64,000 nucleotides of DNA. It comes from an uncultured Ignavibacteria bacterium. GTDB taxonomy: Bacteria; Bacteroidota; Ignavibacteria; Kapaibacteriales; Kapaibacteriaceae. The number at the start of each line of letters is the position of its first letter. Within the stretch, counting starts at the first letter, position 1. The stretch covers positions 44,794 through 108,793 of the forward strand of contig CAJAIA010000035.1 in assembly GCA_903939735.1 (NCBI GenBank), read 5' to 3'. A model generated the notes under the pieces. It was not told the DNA's origin. It did not search any database and was given only the letters and a program-made list of their open reading frames with translations. The position numbers and the translations under genes are program-made. Of this stretch, positions 31,377 through 43,000 are shown in pieces.

Positions 31377-32501
31377 ATGTTCGAGAAAGAGATTGACCGT
31401 GTTCGCAAGCAACTGAAGCAGCGACTCGACACGCGTCAACCAAGCATACCTCTCGCTGCCATCCTGGCAAACGCGAATATTCATCCTTCGTATCGCGCCT
31501 TCTTCAAGGCCGAAGCGGAGTGGTGGCTCTATGAAGAGCGGGCTCTCCGTGCGTCGAATCCACGGTTCGACACCAGCGCTCCTGAGCTGCAGAGTGTGCT
31601 TCCGAAGCTCGACGAGCTGTATCTCGCAACGGCCCGGTTTGATCACGAGGAATTGGCTGCGACCATTGATGCAGCGGTCAAGACGCGTTTGAACTTCCTG
31701 TGCCGTCCGCGTACCACCCTCAAGTGGTTTGTGTACCGTGGGGAGCCTACCAAGCCCCTTCACGAAGTCCTGATGCGGCTCAATTACCTTACAGACAACG
31801 CATATCTACTCGACGGCATCCGTCAGTGGGCCTCGACACGCCCTGCCGAGGCCTCGTCGTATGAGATTCTCAGCGTGATCGAGTTTGAGCGTATCGTCGA
31901 GAAAATCGACAATGACGCCATTCTGGACCTGTCGCAGGATGAATTCGTGCGCCTGTTGGATGGGTTGTACGGGTTTTTCTACGAGGCCGACCCAAATCTG
32001 CCGTCAGAGGCTGTGCCCACCGAGGCGGTCATCATCTTCCTGGATGACAAGGGGGCTATCCCGATTTCCCAGGCTCTCGAACGTCTGCTCTACCGCGAGG
32101 AACTCCGCACGCTCACACGCAGCAAGCTCATCGACGTGATCGATGACGTGATTGCGACCATCCCGAACGCGGAAGAACAACAACAGCGTCATCCCGAGCG
32201 AAGCGAGGGACCCCCCGAGCAAGCAACCACGCGTCATCCCGAGGAGCATAGCGACGAGGGACCCTCTCGTGTAGTCAAACTCACCGCGCAGCTTGATGCC
32301 TCTACCAAGGAGCGCATCGTAAAGAAGATATTTTCACGGGATTACACCCAATTTGACCACATCGTGCAGGAAATCCTCCAGCAGCCAACCTGGCGCGACG
32401 CCGCTGGTGCGTTGGATCGTTGGTTTGCCCGGCAGGGTGTGGCGCCCGACAGTGCGGCCGCGATGGAATTTGCGCAGGCATTGCACAGGAGTTATGTATG
32501 A
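31377..32501 (+). CDS. hypothetical protein (374 aa) containing two in-frame palindromic-repeat-derived peptides
   Basis: Continuous ORF between radA and obgE; contains RHPERSEGPPE and RHPEEHSDEGPSR. Confidence 0.7.
   Translation: MFEKEIDRVRKQLKQRLDTRQPSIPLAAILANANIHPSYRAFFKAEAEWWLYEERALRASNPRFDTSAPELQSVLPKLDELYLATARFDHEELAATIDAAVKTRLNFLCRPRTTLKWFVYRGEPTKPLHEVLMRLNYLTDNAYLLDGIRQWASTRPAEASSYEILSVIEFERIVEKIDNDAILDLSQDEFVRLLDGLYGFFYEADPNLPSEAVPTEAVIIFLDDKGAIPISQALERLLYREELRTLTRSKLIDVIDDVIATIPNAEEQQQRHPERSEGPPEQATTRHPEEHSDEGPSRVVKLTAQLDASTKERIVKKIFSRDYTQFDHIVQEILQQPTWRDAAGALDRWFARQGVAPDSAAAMEFAQALHRSYV
32187..32264 (+). repeat. two copies of a GTCATCCCGAG...CGAGGGACCC palindromic repeat inside a CDS
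   Basis: CGTCATCCCGAGCGAAGCGAGGGACCC (32187-32213) and CGTCATCCCGAGGAGCATAGCGACGAGGGACCC (32232-32264). Confidence 0.85.
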
Positions 32502-33508
32502 ATTTCATCGATACGGCCTGGATTGAAGTCAAGGCCGGAGATGGCGGAGCGGGGCACATCTCCTTCCGTCGCGAAAAGTATGTGCCTAAGGGCGGACCCG
32601 ACGGTGGCAATGGTGGCAATGGCGGATCGGTGTATGTCGAAGCAGATCAACAACTTGGCACGCTTCTCGACTTCCGCTACACGCGCAACTACAAGGCCAA
32701 GGCCGGCGCACGGGGCGGTCAGAGTAACTGCACAGGCAAGAGTGGCGACGATGTCGTGATCCGCGTACCGGCTGGTACCGTTGTGCGCGACCGCGAAACA
32801 GGCGAGCAGATTGCCGACCTTTCACTCCACGGACAGCGCGTTCTGGTAGCCCAGGGCGGGCGTGGCGGGCGTGGCAACTCGGAGTTTGTGACATCGATCA
32901 ACCAAGCGCCACGCATGGCCGACCCCGGAACACCCGGAGACGAGTGCACGCTGGAATTCGAGCTTAAGTTGTTGGCAGATGTAGGGTTAGTAGGCTACCC
33001 GAACGCTGGGAAGAGCACCCTTATCTCCGTGATCAGTGCTGCAAAGCCCAAGATTGCCGACTATCCCTTTACCACCCTCATACCGAACCTCGGAATCGTT
33101 CGTGCGGGCGTTGGTAGGTCCTTCTCGGTCGCCGACATCCCGGGTCTGATTGAAGGGGCACATGAAGGTAAAGGCTTGGGGCATCAGTTCTTACGTCACG
33201 TTGAGCGCACTGCCGTACTGGTCTTCCTGCTTGATTGCACCAGTGAGGACCTCGGTGCTGATCTGGCTGTGCTGAAGCGCGAACTCAAGCAATACAACCC
33301 CGCAATGTCGAAAAAGCAGTCGATTGTGGTTCTCAGCAAGCTTGATCTCCTGGATGACGACGGACGAAAGGCCCTCAAGGCCAATTCCTGGGTCAAACGA
33401 CACAAGCCAATGATGATTTCGGCCGTTGCACATGAAGGTCTCGACCCCCTTGTTGAAGCGCTCTGGGGTTACGTAACCGCGTATCGTGCTGAAAACTCAA
33501 CCACTTAA
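32498..33508 (+). CDS. obgE: GTPase Obg/CgtA
   Basis: VKAGDGGAGHISFRREKYVPKGGPDGGNGGNGGSVYVEAD, GYPNAGKSTLISVISAAKPKIADYPFTTLIPNLG; start overlaps upstream stop. Confidence 0.97.
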   Translation: MNFIDTAWIEVKAGDGGAGHISFRREKYVPKGGPDGGNGGNGGSVYVEADQQLGTLLDFRYTRNYKAKAGARGGQSNCTGKSGDDVVIRVPAGTVVRDRETGEQIADLSLHGQRVLVAQGGRGGRGNSEFVTSINQAPRMADPGTPGDECTLEFELKLLADVGLVGYPNAGKSTLISVISAAKPKIADYPFTTLIPNLGIVRAGVGRSFSVADIPGLIEGAHEGKGLGHQFLRHVERTAVLVFLLDCTSEDLGADLAVLKRELKQYNPAMSKKQSIVVLSKLDLLDDDGRKALKANSWVKRHKPMMISAVAHEGLDPLVEALWGYVTAYRAENSTT

Positions 33509-33615
33509 CACATGGGCGAATTTTTGGCACGGACATTGTTGATTGTTCTTTGCCATGAAGGTGGGTTGGAATTTGGGGACTCTTTTGCCTCCAGAGCGTC
33601 AACCACACGTTCATG

Positions 33616-33637
33616 GTGTGAAATCTATTTCACACCT
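33616..33637. promoter_or_regulatory. palindromic operator-like site
   Basis: GGTGTGAAA-TCTA-TTTCACACC perfect 9-bp arms; TGTGA-N8-TCACA resembles Crp/Fnr-type half sites. Confidence 0.5.
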
Positions 33638-33732
33638 CTACCACTGATTTGCATTTGATGACGATGGAAGCACGTTTATACAGCCCTCAGACGCATCAGG
33701 TACTGCCTTCGGCATCTACCCTGAATTTACCG

Positions 33733-33764
33733 TTTGGTGGAACCAACGTTGCCTCCTATTTTTG
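33733..33764 (+). promoter_or_regulatory. Bacteroidota-type promoter TTTG-N20-TATTTTTG
   Basis: TTTG 33733-33736, TATTTTTG 33757-33764. Confidence 0.55.
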
Positions 33765-34019
33765 CGACGATGCGCGTCCCTCCCAGGTCGGGGGAGGCGT
33801 GTCCCGCGCCGTTACTAATCCACGGTTCGGAATCACTGTATGAATCACTTGTACGAAGGGGCCGGCTGTCGCATGACCCGACCGACTGTACATTCCGAAA
33901 CAACGAGGCGCCACGGGCGCCTATCGGTGTTTGTGGAAGGGGCTACCTCTATCACACCTACCTCAACGCAGAAGATTAAATCGAATAACAGTATTTCAAA
34001 GTTTCATTTGGAGGATCGT

Positions 34020-37000
34020 ATGAATCGATTCGATTCCACGTACTCATCAGGACAACGGAAGGTGGGGCTATGGCTCCGCGCACTGTTGCTTGTGATGATC
34101 ACGACGGCCGGTCTGCTCAGTAGCAGTTCGGTTAAGGCTCAGGGGACGTTGACAACAACGTTTGGACCAAATCCGGTTTGTGCTGGATCAACCTCGACGG
34201 TGACAGCTACGCTGGCACCGACCGCGGGCGTAAACATTGGGTATGTTGCTCCTGCAGCACCGGCGCTTAACGTTGCCAACCAGTTTGCCAACGTTGTGGC
34301 TCTGGACGACGACCAAGTCTCGGGACAGCAGCTTACGGCAGCGGGTGTAATTTTCCCGTTCCACGGTGAGAACATTGACCTCGGCGTCAATGGCTTCTAC
34401 ATCGGATCGAACGGCTTTGTGACGTTCCGCAACGCTCCTCTTGAAACACAGATTGCTCCACGCAATCTCGGCGGCGCGCCTGGTAATGGCCAGACATACA
34501 ATGCCATCTATCTCTGCAACACGGACTTGTCCCCGCAACTTGGTGGTGGCGTAGTGTCGTGGCAATATGTTGCTGGTGTTGGCGGGGTGGATAATATCCT
34601 CTATGTGACGTTTGATAACGTGCCATTTTTCCTGCCTGGAGGAGCTCCAGGCGCAGCGAATGCTGCGCGTGTTCGTGTTCAGGCAAAGCTCTTCTGCGCC
34701 GGTTCTACAGGAAACCCTGCTGGACGCGTTGAAATTCATGTTGATTACATCAACAACAACGCGGCCGCTATCAATGCGGCTCAAAATCAAGTTTCGATTG
34801 GTCTCCTGAACAACTGTCAGCCTCCTGTAGCGAGCGCCAATCTCAACCAGGGAGCCACAGGCCTGGCAGGGGTTACCTACGCTTGGAACCCAGCAGCTCC
34901 TGCACTTGCAGGTACGCAGGTTCAGTTCTTCCAGTGCCCAACTCCGGGTGTCAACTGTAATGGTGTAGGCGGAACAAATGTATCGACAGTTGCTGGTGCT
35001 GGACCGTACACGTATTCGTACGCACCTCCAGCAACAACGACGAACCAGTCGTACTTCTTCTACACTCGCGCTACGATGAACAACTGTCAAACAGTGACAT
35101 CGCCAACTGCGCAGTTGAGTGCTACGGCAACTCCGACGAATCCATCAAGCATCTCTGGCAACCAAAATGTCTGCCAAGGTGGTTCGGTGACATATACAGC
35201 CACACGTACGGTAACTGGCTCGACGTTCACATGGGGCACAAGCCTTGGTGGTGCAACGATCGTCACAGGCGGTACGGGCAACGATCAAGCAACTATCACG
35301 TACCCAAGTGGTGGTTCACAGGGTGGCACGTCGTACAACGTCACGCTTCAGGAGACAAATCCTGCAGCTCCAACGTGTGCATCTGCTACAACAACCTTCG
35401 CAAACCGCGTAACGATTTACACGACGCCTTCTGGCTCGATCACAGTTGGTACGCCGACACAGTGTGCAAACGTCACGACAACGGTTTCGTCGTCGCTTAC
35501 GGCACCAGTTGGTAACACATATAACTGGTCGATCTCAACGAACCCAACGGGTGCGACGCTGTCATCGACAACGATTCAAAACCCAACGATCACATTCCCA
35601 ATCGCTGCAGTCGTACAGCCAACAGGTGCTCAGACAACAACGGTACAGGTAATCGTAGCGAACGGCCCAAGCAACCTTTGCTCGGCAACGTTCACAGCGA
35701 ACCTTGTGATCAACCCAGTTCCGCCAGCTAACACAGTTGTTGGTTCGGTTGCTTCAGTATGTCCGAACACAAACATGACATACTCGATCAATGGAACAAC
35801 AGGTCTGGGTAACACATACACGTACTCAGCCTCAGGTATTGCCTACACATGGCAAGGTGGCTACCTCAACGGTTCGTCAACAGCTGCGACATCACAGACC
35901 CTGCAGTGGACTGCAGCTGCTGGTGGCACAGGTACGGTGACGGTTGTTGAGTCGACAGCATCTAGCTGCACACGCACATACAGCACAACAACAACAGTGC
36001 ATGCGCTTCCAGCGCCTTCGATCGTTGGTGCTAACACACCATGTCAGTTCCTTGCATCGGCTACTGGTAACCCATCGTTCCAGACAGGTCCAACGCCTCT
36101 GAACTACACATACGGTCTTGCAACTAGTAACGTAGCCAACGGTTACCGTTGGTTGGTCACTGGTGGATCTATCGTTGCTGCTAACAATACAACGTCTATT
36201 GCATTGCCTAGCACACAGACTGCAGCCGGTACTACGGCAGTTGGCGGCAGCTTCAACCCAGGCGTTACACAGGTCACTGTTCAATGGACAGCGACAGGTG
36301 CACAGACAATCTCATGTGTTGAGAACACAGTAAATGGCTGTCAGGCTACAACATCGATGGCTGTAACTGTTACAGCATCACCAGTAGCTGGTGACTTCAG
36401 CATCACAGGTGCAGGTATTGGTGCAGCTGCGCCATGCGCAGGCACAACAGCGACATACACTGTCGCAGGTGCTGGCTCACACACGATCAGCGTATCTGGA
36501 AACTCAGGTCTTTCAGCTGCGACAGCCCCACTCTCAATTGTCGGAAGCCAAGTAACTGGTACAGGTACCGGCGGTACATTCGACATCACATGGGGTTCAG
36601 GCTCTACTGGTAGCATCACACACGAATACACAGTTGGTGGTTGCGCATCTGTCGAAACATATACTGTCTCGATCCAGCCGCTTCCATCATTCACGATCAC
36701 ACCTCCATCTGGCACACTTTGCGGTGGTGGCAGCTTCACGTTCACGGTGAGCGGTCTCGTAAATGGTGGAACGCCATCGTACGCATGGACGTTCTCTGGA
36801 GGCGCACTTGTCGTATCTACGACAGGTGGCGGTGTGGGGGATAACTTCATCACCCTGAACACGGCGAATGCTGCAGGCCCTCTCAGCGCAACATGTGTGG
36901 TTACAAATACAACAACAGGCTGCGTGAGCACATCAGTGACTTCAGCAACTGTAAACGTTGTTGTCACGCCAGCTGCTCCAACACCTCCGGGTGCTGGTAA

Positions 37001-40000
37001 CTCATGCGCTTCGGATGCAAATGGTAATCGCACTCAGAACTACACATTCAACGGAACAGTCGGTGCAACACTGAACTGGTCGGTTTCAGGTGCTCCTGCT
37101 GGTACTACGACATCGGGTACGGGCACACCGGGCTCGCCGTTCACAGTTACATGGGGTCAAATCGCACGTAACGCTGCTGCAGCTCCGACATCACAAGTTG
37201 TTACTGTCTCTACGACACAGACACTTGCTGGTTGTACGAGCCCAAGCGCGTCAACGACAACAACGCTCTATGCAACGCCTGCTGATGCACCGGTTGTGAC
37301 AACAAGCGGTCCAGCAATCTCTTCATTGTGCGTTGGAACAACGACACCTGTTGGTCTCACTGTCACCACAAACGGTAACAACGGCCAGCCGAACGTTAAC
37401 CACACTTGGAATTCATCAGCAGGCATCACACTTGGAGGTGCTACTGGTGCACTCGGCGACAATAACTCAATTTCAGGCTTTCTTGCTTCCGGTCCGCAGT
37501 GGATCGACGTAACAGCAACGGACATTACTTCAGGTTGTGCAACAACAACTCGTACGAGCTTCACAGTTGCTCCAGTTCCAACACCAGCTATCAGTGGAAA
37601 CACAAGTGTCTGCCAAGAGATCAACGATCCCGTTGGCCAGTCACACGGTGCTGCTTGGACGCACACGTACAACTATCAGACAACACTTGTACCTGGCAAC
37701 AGCTACGGCTGGCAGATCACAGAAGGCTACATCGTTGCGTATTCAACAAACAACGGTGGTAGCTGGATCACACCAGCAGGTAGCGTGGCAGCAGTTGGTA
37801 GCCAGACTCTGGCAGCTACTGTTAATGCTAGCCGTGTTCGCGTGGTATTCTATGGCACAACACCTGGTAAGGTGAAGGTCACAGAAACATTCCCAGGTGG
37901 TGCAGGTTGTGGTACAACAACACTTGACTACAACGTCAACTTCAACCCACGTCCGAATGCACAAACGATCGCGACAACAACAGCGAACGTATGTAGCGGT
38001 TCGAACGGTACAGTAACGCTTGCGTCTTCGCAAACAAACTGGACGTATCGTCTCCAAGTTTCGACAGACGGTGTAACATGGGTGAACTCATCAGCTGCTG
38101 CGCAAGCAGGTACTGGTGCAGGTCTCACATACACAGTAGCTGCTGCTGAACTTGCATTCACAGCTACAGCACCAACAGCAACGACATACACATATCGTGC
38201 AGTTGCGACATCGAGCGGTGCAAGCCTTGTGACAGGTTGCGGTCCTTACCTGATTTCAGGTACAACAGCAATCAACGTCCATGGCATTCCTCCAACACCA
38301 ACACTTGCAGTAGTTGCTGGCAGCGAGCAAACATGCTTTGGTACAGCTATCAACTTCTCTGCGACTGGCACAGTAACATGGGCGAACTACCAACTTGAGC
38401 GTAGCCCAGCTGGTGCAGGTACATGGGCAGCAGTCGGTGCTCCTGTAGCTGGTGGTGCGGGCACAACATCAATCAGCGACGCAACAAGCCCAGCTGGTGG
38501 TATTCCTACGCTTGCTTCACCGAACTACGACTTCCGTGTTCGTGCAGTATCAACAGCAACTCCTCCTAATTGCGAAAGCGCTAACTCGGCACTTGTAGCA
38601 ACTACAGTGTTCGCGCTTCCAACAAACCCAGGCGTAACAATTTCTCCAAACCCAGTCTGCTTCGAAGAAAACTTCACAGTCACACTTGCTACAACGCAAG
38701 CTGGCGTGATCTACGAAGTACGCAAGGGTGGTGTATCGCTCTCGCCAGCTGTCACAGTTCTTGGTGATGGTTCAGGCAAGACGCTGACAATCAATTCTGC
38801 ATACCTGATGCCGACAATCACATCAAACCCATCGACGTCGTCAAACGTCACGGTTGATGTAGCGGCAACACTCGTACAGAACGGTACACACGTACGTCCA
38901 ATCCCAGCTGGTGGCTGCTTGCAGTCATTCGGTTCAACAGCAGTTACGGTATACGAGAAGCCAGTCGCTTCGATCTCATCAAATGCTACAGCATGTGGTG
39001 GTTCAAGCACAGTCTTCACACCGGGCAACGTAACTCCAGCTCCGAACCAGTTCTTCGATTGGGTTCTTACAACAACTCCTCCTGCTGGAACAACACCAAC
39101 ATTTGCTAACCGCACGGTTAACAACACGGTGAATCCGTTCACAGTGACATGGGGTGACTACGCAGTATCATGCAACCCAGTTGCTGGTTCGCCAGAAACT
39201 CAGACACAGACAGTACGTCTGATCGCTGAGAACGCAAACGGTTGCTTGGACACAACAACACGTACAATCACACTCTACCCAACACCATTTGATGCATTCG
39301 TTCAAGGTGATGCAACAGCATGTGTGTACGGTGGCTACGAAGAACACATCAAGACATACTCGCTCAAGCGTACGGCCGGTGCAACATGTACGTTCCCAAC
39401 AGGAACGACATATGCATGGTCGATGTCAACAGGTACAGTGTCTGGTACGATCCGCTCGGGTCAAGGCACAACTGACATCATTGGTGAGTGGAACACAACA
39501 GGCGGTTCAGGAACAGGTACAGTAACATGCGTTGTCACACTCCCAGCATCATGGGGTGGATGTGCATCGACAAAGTCGACAAACGTTACAGTCTACCCAC
39601 TCCCAACACCAGCTATCGTTGGTCCAACAGATGTGTGCCAGAACGGTACAGGTTCACCAACATCTACATCGAACTACTCGTCAACACTCTACACGGGTGA
39701 CACATACAAGTGGGACGTTGTTGGTGGTACAATCACAACACCAGGTGGTGCAACGGGTGCAGGTACAGTCGCTAGCCCTTCAACGGTAACAGCTCTGAAC
39801 CAAAACACGATCACAGTTACTTGGGGTTCAGCTCCTTCGAACTCTGCAACAGTGACACTCACGGAGACAACTCCTGCTGGCTGTGTCGCACGCAACACAA
39901 TCACTGTTAACATCCGCGCAACACCAACACCGGTGATCAGCGGTCCAACAACGATGTGTGACAATGCTGTTGCAACATTCTCGACAGCTAACAACGCTCC

Positions 40001-43000
40001 GAACAACACGTACAACTGGACAATCGCAGGTAACGGTACGATCACTGCAGGTGCAAACACAGCATCGGCAACAGTTCTCGCTGGCGCTCTTGCTGGTGGC
40101 AACTTCACGATCACGGTTACTGAGACAGTTTCAGCGACAACATGCTCGAAGACAGTTAGCCAAGTTGTTTCGCTTGCTGCTACACCAGTTCCGACAATCA
40201 CACGCGTAACAGCAGGTGGTACAGTTGGTGGTGCATGCGTCAATCAGACAATCACTTACGGTAACTCGGATGCAACAACAGGCACGTTTGGCTACCTCTG
40301 GACAGTATCGGGTAACGGTGCTATCTCGGGTGCTAACAACGGCGCAACAGTTGCAATCAACTGGACAACTACTGGCACAGGCACAGTGACACTTTCAAAG
40401 TGGCACGCTGCAACACAGTGCACAACAACAGTTGCTCAGAACGTAACAGTGGTTAACCCACCAGCTCCAGCAATCACGGGTGCAACGAATGTTTGTGGTA
40501 ACTCAACACAGACATACAGCACAACAAACAATGTTGGCAATACATATTCATGGTCGCTTGGTAATGCAACGATCTTGAGTGGTTCGGGTACAAGTGCACT
40601 CACGGTGAAGTGGAACAATCCAGCACCAGGCGCAACGAACTCGACGACAATGACAGTTGTAGAAACGAACACAGCTTCAGGTTGCTCAAACAGCGCTTCG
40701 GTTGTTGTTACAACGCGTTACCAGCCAATCGCACAAACGATTGCTGGTGCAACACAAGCATGTACGTATGACGCAGTAAACAATCCTGCGAACTACACAT
40801 ATTCTATTGCAAACAACGCTGGTTCGGTATACAACTGGACAATCGCTGGTGGTACTCTCCAAAGCGGTCAAGCCACAAACAGCGTAGCAGTTCGCTGGAC
40901 AAATGTTGGAACGCAGTCGATCTCGGTAACGGAATCGGATGCAACAGCACTTTGCTCAGTAACATCGACACTCAATGTTGCAGTAACGGCTCAGCCAGTT
41001 CCTGTAATCAGTGGTGATCTTACAGTATGTGCGACTGACACTGAAGTGTATTCAACGCCAGTGGCAACAGGCAGCACATATAGCTGGGCAGTTTCGGGTA
41101 CAGCAGCAGATCGCACGATCGTCTCTGGCTCGAATGCAAATGCAGTAACAGTTCAGTGGCTCACAGCCGGCACGCGTACGCTCACGGTGACAGAGACAGC
41201 AGGTCTCTGCACAGCAACAGCTAACGCAACGGTCACAGTCAACGCTACTCCAACGCAGACAGCAATCAATGGTCTTGCAACGGTATGTAACGGCTCGACA
41301 CAGAACTACAACGTCACAAACGTTGGTGGTCAGAACTACACATGGACGGTAACAGGTGGCACGATTGTCAGCGGTGCTGGCACAAGCGCTATCAACGTTC
41401 AGTGGACAACAGTTGGTACACAAACAGTTGCGGTAACAATCACAACTGCAGGTACAAGCTGCTCGACATCACTCACACGTAACGTTGCAGTTGAAGATCA
41501 GCCAGCTCCAGCAATCACAGGCACGTCGCCAGTATGTACGGGTACAACAACGTCATACAGCACACCAGCGGTTGCAGGACACACATATCAGTGGACTCTC
41601 TCAGGTGGCGGTACAGCAGTATCTGGCTCGACAAGCAACTCGTTCGACGTTGCATGGTCAACAGCAGGTACACACACAGTAACAGTCACGCAGCGCAACG
41701 CTTCGGCTAACTGCCAAGCAACAGCTACGATGAATGTTGTTGTGAACCAAACACCAACACAAACAGCGATCAACGGTCCAGCTGTTGTATGTAACGGTTC
41801 AACGCAGAACTACAATGTCACAAGCATTGCAGGTCAGACATACAACTGGACAGTAACTGGCGGTTCGATCACAACAGGTGCTGGCACGAATGCAATCAGC
41901 GTTCAGTGGACAACACTTGGCAACCAAACTGTCAACGTGACGGTCGGTACAGCAGGCACAAGCTGCGCAGTATCGCTCACACGCAACGTGACGGTTGAAG
42001 AGCAGCCAAATCCATACGTTGCTGGTCCAACAGTTGTTTGCACAGGCGAAACAGCTGAGTACAGCACAGACGATAACTTCCAGCATTCATATGTGTGGAC
42101 GCTGAACGGTGGCGGAACAATCGTTTCGAACCCAGCAAGCAGCACAATCAATGTCGCATGGGCAACAGCAGGTACATGGACGCTGTCTGTAACACAGACA
42201 AACGCTTCAGGCAACTGCTCACGTACTCAATCGGCAACGGTTACGGTGCGTCAGACACCAACTGCAACAGCAATCACACGTGTAACGCCTGGTGGCAATC
42301 TGAACCAAGCTTGCCAAGGTCAGCAAATCACATACTCGACACCAGCAAATGCAGCAAGCACGTTCCTCTGGACGGTTGCCGGTGGTACAGTTGTTGGTTC
42401 AGCTACAAGCAACCAAGTTGTTGTAAACTGGCAGACACAAGGCAACGGTACGATCTCGGTAACAGAGACAACAACAGGCACAACATGTGCAACTACTGTT
42501 GCTGCTAACGTTGCTGTAGGTTACCAGCCAACTCCAGCTATCGACGGTGCTCGCGTAGTATGTATCGACAAGACACACACATACGCAACACTGACGGTTC
42601 CAGGTAGCACATACAACTGGTCGATCACTCCAACGAACGTGTTCCAGACAGTTGCTGGTTATCCAGCAGCTAGCGAAATCACAGTTCGCTGGATCCAGCC
42701 AGGTCTTCACACAATGACAGTAACAGAAACAGCTCTCGGCGGCTTCTGTGTCGGTGTTCAGACAATCAACGTTCGTGTTAACCCAATCCCAACACCGGCA
42801 ATCACGTCGGCAACAGGCTACGGTTCGCCAAACACACGTCGCCCAGGCGTCGTATGTAACGGCAGCACGCACAACTACTCGGTCACAGCAACTCCAGACA
42901 ACGTGTTCCAGTGGGCAGTAACTGGTGGTACGATCCTCTCGGGTCAGAACACCAACGCTATCACTGTTCAGTGGGGTACAACTGGTACAGGCACGATCGC

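Noticed and set aside
33840-34019. N-terminal 60 aa of the 3811-aa ORF as given in the ORF track
   Set aside because: No signal peptide at that start; a GGAGG site and signal peptide follow at ATG 34020, so the upstream part is more likely leader sequence
36341-37033. 230-aa minus-strand ORF inside the giant gene
   Set aside because: Val/Pro/Thr-rich antisense of repetitive coding sequence; stops are rare antisense because of codon usage
39689-40243. 184-aa minus-strand ORF inside the giant gene
   Set aside because: Same antisense artefact; repeats mirror the sense repeats
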